Assembly (NCBI GenBank): GCA_048262455.1
Contig: JBLXFD010000007.1
Coordinates: forward strand, 1-64,000
DNA length: 64,000 nucleotides
Origin: Psychromarinibacter sp048262455
GTDB lineage: Bacteria > Pseudomonadota > Alphaproteobacteria > Rhodobacterales > Rhodobacteraceae
Direction: 5' to 3'
Both the position numbers and the translations under genes were made by a program. The notes under the pieces were generated by a model that saw only the letters and a program-made list of their open reading frames with translations, did no database searches and was not told the DNA's origin. Below, piece by piece: positions 25,104-33,399 of the stretch. How positions within the stretch are numbered: the first letter of the stretch is position 1; each line of letters starts with the position of its first letter.

Positions 25104-26044
25104 GGCAGCCAGCCCCAGGCCCGCCGCCGCAACTCGCCGCCGATCCCCAGCGGCGCGAAGAGCGTCAGCGCGATGAGCGCCACGCCCACCAGCAGCATGT
25201 GCGCCGTGGTCAGCCCGCTGGCGATGTCGATCAGGTAGAAGGTGAACAACGCCCCAAGGAACGGCCCGATCACCGTGCCCGCCCCGCCCAGAAGCACCCA
25301 GAGCAGCGGCAGGATCGAATACTGCACCCCCGCGAAACTGGCCCCCGCGTAGCCGAACAGCAGCGCGTAGGCCGCCCCCGCCGCTGCCGACAGCGTGCCC
25401 GACAGCACCACCGCGCCCAGCTTGTGCGCGTAGGTGTCGTAGCCCAGCATGCGCGTCCGCTCCTCGTTCTCGCGGATCGCCACCAGAACCCGCCCGAAGG
25501 GCCGCCGCACCAGCGCCAGCGTCAGTGCCAGCCCGGCCGCGAACAGCGCGAAGGCGGCGAAGTAGCGCACCTGCGGCGTGCTCAGGTCCATCCCCAGCAG
25601 CACCCGCTGGGCGCGCGGCAGCACAAAGCCCTCCTCGCCCCGGGTCCAGGTCGTGAAGTACAGCAGCGTCAGGTAGAAGGCCTGCGCGAACATCAGCGTC
25701 ACGATCATGAAGGCCACCCCAGCGGTCCGCAGCGCCAGCGCCCCCACCGCCGCCGCCAGCAGCGCGCCCGCGCCGATCCCCGCCAGCAGTGCCGGGCCCG
25801 GCGACCAGCCGAGGTGACGGATGCCAAGCGCGCAGCCGTACATGCCTGCGGCGAAGAACATCGCGTGCCCCAGGCTCAGCAGGCCAGTGTAGCCGAAGGC
25901 CAGGTTGTAGCCCATGGCGAAGGTCGCCAGCACCATCACCCGCGCCAGGTTGCCGTGGTGATAGGCGGGCAGCAGGAAACCGGCCGCCACCAGCGCCGCC
26001 AGCAGTCCCCCGTGCAGCAGCAGGATGCGCCGCGCCCCGCTCAT
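25100..26044 (-). CDS. livM: Branched-chain-type ABC transporter permease (LivM)
   Basis: This 314-residue permease has about ten membrane spans and the LivM loop motif VLVAIRENEERTRMLGYDTY, which contacts the ATPase. ATG 26044 overlaps the livH stop (ATGA, 26041-26044); longer in-frame starts would lie inside livH. It forms the transmembrane pore together with LivH. Confidence 0.93.
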   Translation of the reverse strand: MSGARRILLLHGGLLAALVAAGFLLPAYHHGNLARVMVLATFAMGYNLAFGYTGLLSLGHAMFFAAGMYGCALGIRHLGWSPGPALLAGIGAGALLAAAVGALALRTAGVAFMIVTLMFAQAFYLTLLYFTTWTRGEEGFVLPRAQRVLLGMDLSTPQVRYFAAFALFAAGLALTLALVRRPFGRVLVAIRENEERTRMLGYDTYAHKLGAVVLSGTLSAAAGAAYALLFGYAGASFAGVQYSILPLLWVLLGGAGTVIGPFLGALFTFYLIDIASGLTTAHMLLVGVALIALTLFAPLGIGGELRRRAWGWLP

Positions 26045-26964
26045 GCCGCGCGTGCGCCGAACAGCCCCTGCGGGCGGAACACCAGCACCAGCGCCACTAG
26101 CAGCGTCGCCAGAATCTTCGCCAGCGTCGGCGAGAAGAAGACAGAGATGACCCCGTCCGACAGCCCGATCAGCAGCGCCGCCACCACGGTGCCCGGCAGG
26201 CTGCCCAGCCCGCCGATGATCACCACGATGAAGCTCAGCAGCAGCGGGTCGCCCCCCATCAGGTAATGCGCCTGCTGGATCGGCACCACCAGCACCGCCC
26301 CCAGCGCCGCCAGCGCCGCGCCCAGCCCGAAGGTGAAGGCGTAGACGCGGGCCACCGGGATGCCGAAGGCCTGCGCCATCTCGCCGTCCAGCTGCGTGGC
26401 GCGCATCACCAGCCCGATCCGGGTGCCGCGCATCAGTGCCCAGACCCCCGCCAGCACCGCCGCCGCCGCGCCGATCACCGCCAGCTTGTAGCTGGTGGTC
26501 GACAGCCCCCAGGGCCAGTACAGCCGCGGGCCGCCGTCCCATTCCACCCAGGGCAGGGCAAGCCGGGTGTTGAAGGGCGGCTCCACCGGCCGCGCCTCTG
26601 GCCCGTAGGTCATCAGCACCGTCTGCTGGATCACGTAGAGCAGCCCGATGGTCACCACGATGGTCCGCTCGGGGTCATAGTTCACCCGCGCCAGGATCAG
26701 CACGTCCGCCGCCGCCGCCAGCAGCCCCACCAGCACCGGCGCGGCGACAAGCGCCAGCGCGAAGCCCCATGCCGGGTGCCCGCCCACCAGGCTTGCCAGC
26801 CACCAGGCCAGCACCGCGCCCAGCATGAAGAACTCGCCGTGGGCGACGTTGACCACCCGCATGATTCCGAACACCAGGCTCAGCCCCACGGCGGTCAGCG
26901 CCAGCACCGCCGCCGTCACCGCGCCTTCCAGCGTGGCGAGCATCAGGTAGGGACCGAATTCCAT
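26041..26964 (-). CDS. livH: Branched-chain-type ABC transporter permease (LivH)
   Basis: The 307-residue permease has about eight spans and the LivH features NVAHGEFFMLGAVLAWW near the N-terminus, MRATQLDGEMAQAFGIPVAR and IIGGLGSLPGTVVAALLIGL. ATG 26964 is preceded by AAGGAG and gives the usual N-terminus; an in-frame ATG 48 bases upstream lacks a site. Between it and the upstream VOC gene are 87 bases, enough for an internal promoter, with a short GC-rich sequence resembling the family 1 repeat core. Confidence 0.92.
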   Translation of the reverse strand: MEFGPYLMLATLEGAVTAAVLALTAVGLSLVFGIMRVVNVAHGEFFMLGAVLAWWLASLVGGHPAWGFALALVAAPVLVGLLAAAADVLILARVNYDPERTIVVTIGLLYVIQQTVLMTYGPEARPVEPPFNTRLALPWVEWDGGPRLYWPWGLSTTSYKLAVIGAAAAVLAGVWALMRGTRIGLVMRATQLDGEMAQAFGIPVARVYAFTFGLGAALAALGAVLVVPIQQAHYLMGGDPLLLSFIVVIIGGLGSLPGTVVAALLIGLSDGVISVFFSPTLAKILATLLVALVLVFRPQGLFGARAA

Positions 26965-27051
26965 GCCGCGCGCGCTCCTTGCCCCCGCCGGGGATATGCC
27001 CGCGCGCAACATGGCCCGCGGGCGGCGGCGGGTGCAAGCCCGCGGCGGCGC

Positions 27052-27414
27052 CTAGCCCTGGGAGATCTGCCAGGACACGCCGAAGCGGTCCGAGATCCAG
27101 CAGTAGCGCGGGCTGAAGTCATAGGCGTCCAGCGGCATCATCACCTGCCCCTCCGCCCCCAGAGCGCCGGCCAGCCGGTCGACCTCCTCCGCGGTGTCGC
27201 AGGTGACGAACAGCGAGACCGCCGGTGTGATCCCGAAGTCGTGCACCGGCGGGCTGTCGAGCAGCCGCAGCTCCATCCCCGGCAGCGCAAGGCTGTACAA
27301 TCCACCCTCGGAGGCGGCAGGGGAGGGGGCGCCGAAGGCGGCGGCGTAAGCCTCCGCCGCCTCGCCCGCGCGGCCGTCCTGGAACATCACGAAACCGCTG
27401 ACACGGGCGGCCAT
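27052..27414 (-). CDS. VOC-superfamily (PhnB-like) protein
   Basis: This 120-residue protein has the PhnB/3-demethylubiquinone-methyltransferase-like VOC fold: MFQDGRAGEAAEAYAAAFGA near the N-terminus and the ending YCWISDRFGVSWQI. VOC proteins bind small molecules or metals as dimers; most PhnB-like ones have no proven reaction. Its ATG is just 2 bases behind the stop of the binding-protein gene, so it is translationally coupled to the ABC system. That placement is unusual and may hint at ligand chemistry. Confidence 0.85.
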   Translation of the reverse strand: MAARVSGFVMFQDGRAGEAAEAYAAAFGAPSPAASEGGLYSLALPGMELRLLDSPPVHDFGITPAVSLFVTCDTAEEVDRLAGALGAEGQVMMPLDAYDFSPRYCWISDRFGVSWQISQG

Positions 27415-27416
27415 GG

Positions 27417-28697
27417 TCAGAACTCCTTGGCGGTATAGTCGGTCTCGTCGGGGTACAGCCCGTCCTCGATCGAGGTGGTATGCACCACCTCCAGCTTCCC
27501 GCCCGCGACGCGGCTGATGTACTGGTGCCCGAAGACCTGGTGTGTCTTGCCGTTGAAAAGCTTGGCCCCCTGCGGATGCGCGCGCGACAGCGGCATGTCG
27601 GTCATCGCCTCGACCGCCTCCACCAGCTTCTGCGCGTCCGCGCGGCTGGCATAGCCCGCGGCCTCGACGGCGGCCTTGATGACGTGCAGCGTCTCCCAGC
27701 AGCCGAACATGTGGGCATAGGTCGACACGTCCCCCGGGTCGCTGACAGAGGCGCCGTTGGCGTCCACGCCGACCTTCTCGCGGAAGAAGGCGTCATGCTC
27801 GGACTGGTCCGCCTGCGCGTAGCGGGGGTTGCCTTCCCAGAAATAGCTGCCTTCCAGAAACTCCAGCCCCGGCGAGGCAAGGTCCACCGCCTCCAGCGAG
27901 TCGATGAAGCCGAACAGCTTGGGGGCCGAGGGGCCGAAGAACTCGCCCAGTTCCTTCACGAAGGTCAGCACGGCGGGGCCGACCATCACGTGGTACAGCA
28001 CCTCGGTCTCGCGCGGGATGCGCGGGAAGTAGCGGGTAAAGGAGGTTTCCGTGGGCGGGATCGCAATGCTGCCCACGATCTCGCCGCCGTTCGCCTCGAC
28101 CGCGGCGGTGAAGAAGTCGCGGTGGTCGTGGCCGAAGGCGTAGTCCGGGTAGACCAGCGTGACCTTCTTGCCGAGGTTCTGCATCACGAAGGGCGCCATC
28201 GAGATGACCTGGCTCTTCACGTCGGTGATCCCGGGCTGCAGCGTCCAGCGGTTCAGCGCGCCCGAGGCGACGTGGTGGCCTTCGGAGACCACGAAATACG
28301 GCAGCTTCTGCTCGGCCGCCGTCGGAGCCGATCCCACCACCACGTGGCTGAAGAGGGTGCCGAAGGCGACATCGCAATCGTGCTGGGTGGCGAACTTCGA
28401 CACCACCTCGGCCCCGCGCGCGGGATCGGTGCCGTCATCCTCTGCGATGATCTCCAGCGGCCGCCCGGCAATACCGCCCGCCTCGTTGATCAGGGCGGCG
28501 GCGGCGGTGGTGGTACGGTCGTACCAGCGCCCGTAGGCGGCGCCGATGCCGGTGCGGTGCACCTGGAAGCCGACGCGGATCGGGGCCGCTGTCTGCGCAT
28601 GGGTGTAGCGGGCCCAAAGCGGCAGCGACGCGGCGGCGGCGCCCCCGGCGGCCAGCGTGCGGATCGCGCCGCGGCGCGTGGTGTTGGTCTTGGTCAT
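27417..28697 (-). CDS. LivK/UrtA-like ABC substrate-binding protein
   Basis: The 426-residue periplasmic binding protein has a Tat-type signal (TRRGAIRTLAAGG, then a hydrophobic segment and cut near HAQT) and the type I periplasmic-binding fold (PIRVGFQVHRTGIGAAYGRW; DDGTDPARGAEVVSKF). Its size and Tat export resemble the urea/amide and aromatic-amine group more than the classical leucine-binding protein (about 370 residues). AAGGGG precedes ATG 28697. It heads the operon binding protein-VOC-livHMGF. The ligand is not predictable by eye. Confidence 0.9.
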   Translation of the reverse strand: MTKTNTTRRGAIRTLAAGGAAAASLPLWARYTHAQTAAPIRVGFQVHRTGIGAAYGRWYDRTTTAAAALINEAGGIAGRPLEIIAEDDGTDPARGAEVVSKFATQHDCDVAFGTLFSHVVVGSAPTAAEQKLPYFVVSEGHHVASGALNRWTLQPGITDVKSQVISMAPFVMQNLGKKVTLVYPDYAFGHDHRDFFTAAVEANGGEIVGSIAIPPTETSFTRYFPRIPRETEVLYHVMVGPAVLTFVKELGEFFGPSAPKLFGFIDSLEAVDLASPGLEFLEGSYFWEGNPRYAQADQSEHDAFFREKVGVDANGASVSDPGDVSTYAHMFGCWETLHVIKAAVEAAGYASRADAQKLVEAVEAMTDMPLSRAHPQGAKLFNGKTHQVFGHQYISRVAGGKLEVVHTTSIEDGLYPDETDYTAKEF

Positions 28698-28785
28698 GTC
28701 CCGACCCCTTCGGTTACGTAACGGTAGGTGCGCTCGCGCCTTCTATGAGCGGCACTTTGGCGACTGTCCACAGGCGAAGTGTCCT

Positions 28786-30153
28786 TCACAAGCGTGGCGT
28801 TGCCAGAAGCCAGAGGCCGAACAGCGTGTAGCCGATCATGAAGGCCGCCAGCGGTGCCTGGCTCAGCGCCGCGCGGGCGTGGCCGCCGAATTCGCGCAGG
28901 GCCAGCGCATGGGCCAGCAGCACCGCCAGCACGTGCCCGGCCACCACCGCCCCTGCCTGCGCCAGGTAGATCAACCGCACCGAGGCGCGGTTGTTGAAAA
29001 AGCCGGTGGAGACGAAATGCTCGCCCAGCCCCAGCAGGTCCGTTCCCCGGTGTAGCGGGTCCGACAGCGCCACCAGCGCATGCTGCCCGTCCACCAGGAA
29101 GCCCGGCAGGTAATGCGCCACGTGATAGCCCAGCGCGATCGGCAGCAGCGAGGGGGCGAAGCGGGCGAGGCCCTCGCGCAAGCTCATCCCGCTGCCCGCC
29201 AGCCGCAGCCCGGCGGCGAGGCACAGCGCCAGCACCGCCGCCAGCACCGAGTTCACCGCCAGCAGCCCCCCCAGCGTCAGCGGCGCCAGCGCGGTGCGGC
29301 CGGGGTATTCGAAGGGGTTCACACCCAGCAGCGTCAGCCAGACGAAGGTCTCGTGCAGCCCGTCGAAACTGCCGGCCCCAAGCAGCAGCACGCAGACCGG
29401 CGCCAGCCCCGGCGGAAAGCGGTGCCGCGCGATCTGCCACCCCGGCAGCCCCGCCCGCAGCCGCCCCCGCCGGGCAAAGGCGCCCAGCCGCGCCAGCGCC
29501 GTCAGCGCCAGCGTCAGCCCCTCGCCCCACCGCAGCCAGCGCGCACCGAAGACCAGCGCCAGCGCGAAATGCACCAGCCAGTAGGCCCCCGCCACCAGCG
29601 CCAGCCGCCGGGGGTCCTGCGGCGCCGGGTCGGCCAGCAGGAAGGCGGCGAAGCCGAGGAAGGTCAGCGTGCCCGCCCATGTGCCCCAGCGCATCCGGCG
29701 CGGGCGCGGGGCGAGGCGGCGGACCAGCGCCAGCGGTGCGTGCCAGGGGTTGGCCCAGGACCACAGGTCGCCCAGTAGCGCCTGCAACGTGACGAGGCCG
29801 ATCCAGAACAGCGTCCAGACCGCAAGCGGCAGGGGGTTGGCCAACGGATCGCGCGGCCCGGTCAGCCCCGCGAGGATCAGCGCCGCGAAGATCCCGAAGG
29901 ACAGCCAGCCCGCCACCCGCCGCCAGCAGTCGGGCGGAACCGGCGCCACCGCCCGGCTGGCAAACAACGGCCACAGCGCCCGCGCCGGCAGCACCGCCAG
30001 CAGCAGCACCGTCAGCGCGACGGCCGCCACCCCGCTGGCGTTGTACAGACGGGTCGGCAGCAGCAGCACGAAGCCCTGCTCGGACGCATGGGCCATCGCG
30101 GCGCTGGGCTTAAGCAGTAAAAGGGCGGTCAGGCGCAGCATGGCGCGGACCAT
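28786..30153 (-). CDS. Polytopic membrane protein of unknown function
   Basis: I do not recognise this 455-residue protein with confidence. It has about eleven hydrophobic spans. After a signal-like first segment it carries AHASEQGFVLLLPTRLYNAS, and later WSWANPWHAPLALVRRL, HETFVWLTLLGVNPFEYPGR and GYHVAHYLPGFLVDGQH. The several His, Trp and Asp residues in loops suggest metal or substrate contacts rather than a generic transporter. Starts at ATG 30153 or 30141 are equally possible and neither has a strong ribosome site. It lies downstream of ftsK and a G-rich tract, in the slot where I expect lolA in related genomes. Confidence 0.75.
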   Translation of the reverse strand: MVRAMLRLTALLLLKPSAAMAHASEQGFVLLLPTRLYNASGVAAVALTVLLLAVLPARALWPLFASRAVAPVPPDCWRRVAGWLSFGIFAALILAGLTGPRDPLANPLPLAVWTLFWIGLVTLQALLGDLWSWANPWHAPLALVRRLAPRPRRMRWGTWAGTLTFLGFAAFLLADPAPQDPRRLALVAGAYWLVHFALALVFGARWLRWGEGLTLALTALARLGAFARRGRLRAGLPGWQIARHRFPPGLAPVCVLLLGAGSFDGLHETFVWLTLLGVNPFEYPGRTALAPLTLGGLLAVNSVLAAVLALCLAAGLRLAGSGMSLREGLARFAPSLLPIALGYHVAHYLPGFLVDGQHALVALSDPLHRGTDLLGLGEHFVSTGFFNNRASVRLIYLAQAGAVVAGHVLAVLLAHALALREFGGHARAALSQAPLAAFMIGYTLFGLWLLATPRL

Positions 30154-30208
30154 AGCCGCCTGCCGCCGGGGCGAAAGCCCGCATCGGGCTGGGGCGGTAT
30201 CGGAATGT

Positions 30209-30251
30209 GGGGGAGGGGAGGGGAGGGGGGCCGCAGCCCGGCGCGGCCCCC
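30209..30251. other. G-quadruplex motif plus hairpin behind ftsK
   Basis: On the plus strand four G runs (G5, G4, G4, G6) separated by single A lie at 30209-30230, a textbook quadruplex pattern. The last run continues into a perfect 9-bp stem (GGGGGCCGC 30226-30234, GCGGCCCCC 30243-30251). The hairpin is 22 bases behind the ftsK stop and may end that transcript; the quadruplex would form on the ftsK template strand. Confidence 0.6.
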
Positions 30252-30272
30252 GGGCAGGGGCCGCGAGAAGTC

Positions 30273-33200
30273 TTACTGCTGCTCGGGCACCAGGATCTCG
30301 CGCTTGCCGACGTGGTTGGCGGCAGAGACAAGCCCTTCCTCCTCCATCTGCTCGACCAGCCGCGCGGCCTTGTTGTAGCCGATCGCCAGCTTGCGCTGGA
30401 TGTAGGAGGTGGAGCACTTGCGATCCTTGATCACCACCGCCACCGCCTGGTCGTACAGCGCATCGTCGCCGTCGGTATTGCCGCCGAGGCCAAGCACCAT
30501 GTCGATGTTGCTTTCCTTGTCCTCGTCCGGCCCCTCGACCACGCCGCCGACGTAGTCGGGCGGGCCGTAGGCCTTCAGGTAGTTGACGATCTCCTCGACC
30601 TCCTCGTCCGAGCAGAAGGGCCCGTGCACCCGGGTGATCCGCGCGCCGCCGGCCATGTAGAGCATGTCGCCCATGCCCAGCAGCTGCTCGGCCCCCTGTT
30701 CGCCGAGGATCGTGCGGCTGTCGATCTTCGAGGTCACCTGGAAGGAGATCCGGGTGGGGAAGTTGGCCTTGATGGTGCCGGTGATCACGTCGACCGAGGG
30801 GCGCTGCGTGGCCATGATCAGGTGGATCCCCGAAGCCCGCGCCATCTGCGCCAGGCGCTGGATGCAGGCCTCGATCTCCTTGCCCGCCACCATCATCAGG
30901 TCGGCCATCTCGTCGACGATCACCACGATGTAGGGCAGCGATTCCGGCGCGAACTCCTCGGTTTCGAAGACCGGATCGCCGGTGTCGTCGTCGAAGCCGG
31001 TCTGCACCGTGCGGCTGAACATCTCGCCGCGGCTCTGCGCGTCGCGGACGCGGCCGTTGTAGCCCTCGATGTTGCGCACGCCCATCTTCGACATGCGGCG
31101 GTAACGCTCCTCCATCTCCCCCACGACCCATTTCAGCGCCACGACGGCCTTCTTGGGATCGGTGACGACGGGGCTCAGCAGGTGCGGGATGCCGTCGTAG
31201 ACTGAGAGTTCCAGCATCTTCGGGTCGATCATGATCAGCCGGCATTCATTCGGCGTCAGCTTGTAGAGCAGCGACAGGATCATCGTGTTGATCGCCACCG
31301 ACTTGCCCGAGCCGGTGGTGCCGGCGATCAGCAGGTGGGGCATCTTGGCCAGGTTGGCCACCACCGGCTCGCCGCCGATGTCTTTGCCCAGCGCCAGCGG
31401 CAGGCGGTGGTTGCCGTCGCCGTAGTCACGCCCCGAGAGGATCTCGCGGAAATTCACCATCTCGCGCTTTTCGTTGGGCAGTTCGATCCCGATCACGCTG
31501 CGGCCGGGCACCGTGGACACGCGGGCGGAGAGCGCCGACATGGACCGCGCGATGTCGTCGGCAAGGCCGATGACGCGGCTGGCCTTGAGACCCGGGGCGG
31601 GCTCCAGCTCGTACATGGTGACAACGGGGCCGGGGCGGACGCTGACGATCTCGCCCTTCACGCCGTAGTCGTCCAGCACCGATTCCAGCATCCGGGCGTT
31701 CTGCTCCAGCGCGTCGTCGGACAGGTGGTGCCGCTCCACCTCGGCGGGGTCGGCCAGCAGCGACAGGGGCGGGGTCTCGTAGACCGTCTCGCTCACGTCG
31801 AACTGCAGCGAGGGCTGCGCCTCGGTGCGGGCCTTCTGCGAGGGCTGCATCGGCCGGCGCGGGCTGTGCTGCACCACGCTGCGGTTCTGGATGTGCTGCG
31901 GCAGCGGCGCGGCGGTGCGGCCGGCGGGAGCGGGGGCAGCGACAGGGGCCGCGGGGGCGTGCCAGCCGGTGTCGTCCTCGTCGTCGGCGTCGAACAGCGG
32001 CTCGGCCACCAGCGGCGTCTCGACTTCGGCGGCGCGGCGCTGAAAGACGGGGGAGGCCTGCGGCCCCGGCTGGGCGACCGGCCGCGCGGGGGCAGCGGGA
32101 GCAGCGGGCGCGGGTGGCACCGCGGCCGTGGCGGTCAGCGGCGGCTCCATCATCCGCAGCGCCGGCTCGCCGGCATGGGCGGCGGTCAGCGGCGGCTCGG
32201 CAAGGCGGCGGCCGGGGGTGCGTTCGGCGTAAATCGCCTCGGGGTTGTTCAGCAGCATCGGCTTGGGACCGCGCCGCTTGGCGATCGCCTCGGCGGTGCG
32301 GTTGGCCTGCAGCACCGGGGCGCGCACGCGGCTTTTGATGACGTCGGCGATGCGCGCCTTGATGCGGTCGTCGGACATGTCCTCGTCCGGCTCCCAGCCC
32401 GCGGGGGGCGCGGTTTCCACCAGCTCCGGCTCGGGCATCACGGGCTTTTTCTTCAGCGCGGGCAGGCGCAGGCGCAGGCCCTTCGCCTCGGGCTCGGGCT
32501 CGTAGGCCTGCCAGCAGTCCTCGTCCTCGTCGTCGTACTGCGGCTCGGGCGCGTGGATCACGGCGGCGGGGCGGCGGGCGACCAGCGGCGCACCGCGGGT
32601 CATGCGGGGGGCCACGTGCATCTCGGCCGCCATCGCGGCCTCCTCGTGCGCGGCTTCCTCGGCGGCAGAGCGGCGCATCTGCACCCGCTCGGCCCGCGCC
32701 GCGCGCAGGGCGGCAGCGCCGGTCAGCGCCCCGCTCGCACCACGGTTCAGCCCGTTCAGCAGGCTGTTGTAGGCCAGCACCACCGACACCCCGAGGAACC
32801 GCGCGAAACCGCGCACCTCGGCCCCGGTGCAGCCCAGCACGAACAGGGTCATCCCGGCGGTGGCCAGCGCCACCAGCAGCGCCAGCAGCTTCAGCCCGAA
32901 GGTCGTGCCCAGCGGCACCACGCTGAGAATCGCCCCCAGCACCGTGTCACCGAACAGCCCGCCCAGCCCGAAGCTGTGGGTCCAGACGCTGCTGGGCACG
33001 TGGGTCGAGGCGTAGACCGCCGCCAGCGCGATGGCGATCGGCGCGAAGATCACCCGCGACAGGGCGCGGTCGGACCCGCGGTGCAGCACGAAGCGCAGGC
33101 CCCAGGCGCCGAACACCAGCGGCAGCCCCCAGGCGCCCCAGCCGACGATGATGAACAGCGGCGAGGCGATCGAGGCGCCGGCGCGGCCGAGGAAGTTCTG

Positions 33201-33386
33201 CGCGGGTTCGCTGGTGGCCGACAGCCAGGACGGATCGTCCGGCACGTAGGTGGCCAGCACCAGCGTCGTCAGGACCGCGAGGAACAGCAGCGCCACGCCC
33301 AGCAATTCCTTGCTGCGCCGCTCGATCACTGCCTGGGTCTTGCTGTCCAGCAGCCGCTCGCGCTGTCTGACCTGATAAGATGCCAT
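30273..33386 (-). CDS. ftsK: DNA translocase FtsK
   Basis: This 1037-residue protein couples cell division to chromosome segregation. It has four N-terminal membrane spans (about residues 30-200), a long variable Pro/Ala/Glu-rich linker (about 230-560), then the RecA-like motor with Walker A GTTGSGKS at about 689-696. Walker B PYIVVIVDEMADLMM follows, and a C-terminal winged-helix gamma domain (IKDRKCSTSYIQRKLAIGYN) that reads orientation sequences and activates XerCD. The linker is longer than in many alphaproteobacteria. It lies 13 bases behind the aminotransferase gene and is probably transcribed with it. Confidence 0.97.
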   Translation of the reverse strand: MASYQVRQRERLLDSKTQAVIERRSKELLGVALLFLAVLTTLVLATYVPDDPSWLSATSEPAQNFLGRAGASIASPLFIIVGWGAWGLPLVFGAWGLRFVLHRGSDRALSRVIFAPIAIALAAVYASTHVPSSVWTHSFGLGGLFGDTVLGAILSVVPLGTTFGLKLLALLVALATAGMTLFVLGCTGAEVRGFARFLGVSVVLAYNSLLNGLNRGASGALTGAAALRAARAERVQMRRSAAEEAAHEEAAMAAEMHVAPRMTRGAPLVARRPAAVIHAPEPQYDDEDEDCWQAYEPEPEAKGLRLRLPALKKKPVMPEPELVETAPPAGWEPDEDMSDDRIKARIADVIKSRVRAPVLQANRTAEAIAKRRGPKPMLLNNPEAIYAERTPGRRLAEPPLTAAHAGEPALRMMEPPLTATAAVPPAPAAPAAPARPVAQPGPQASPVFQRRAAEVETPLVAEPLFDADDEDDTGWHAPAAPVAAPAPAGRTAAPLPQHIQNRSVVQHSPRRPMQPSQKARTEAQPSLQFDVSETVYETPPLSLLADPAEVERHHLSDDALEQNARMLESVLDDYGVKGEIVSVRPGPVVTMYELEPAPGLKASRVIGLADDIARSMSALSARVSTVPGRSVIGIELPNEKREMVNFREILSGRDYGDGNHRLPLALGKDIGGEPVVANLAKMPHLLIAGTTGSGKSVAINTMILSLLYKLTPNECRLIMIDPKMLELSVYDGIPHLLSPVVTDPKKAVVALKWVVGEMEERYRRMSKMGVRNIEGYNGRVRDAQSRGEMFSRTVQTGFDDDTGDPVFETEEFAPESLPYIVVIVDEMADLMMVAGKEIEACIQRLAQMARASGIHLIMATQRPSVDVITGTIKANFPTRISFQVTSKIDSRTILGEQGAEQLLGMGDMLYMAGGARITRVHGPFCSDEEVEEIVNYLKAYGPPDYVGGVVEGPDEDKESNIDMVLGLGGNTDGDDALYDQAVAVVIKDRKCSTSYIQRKLAIGYNKAARLVEQMEEEGLVSAANHVGKREILVPEQQ

Positions 33387-33399
33387 GTCCGCCTCGTCC

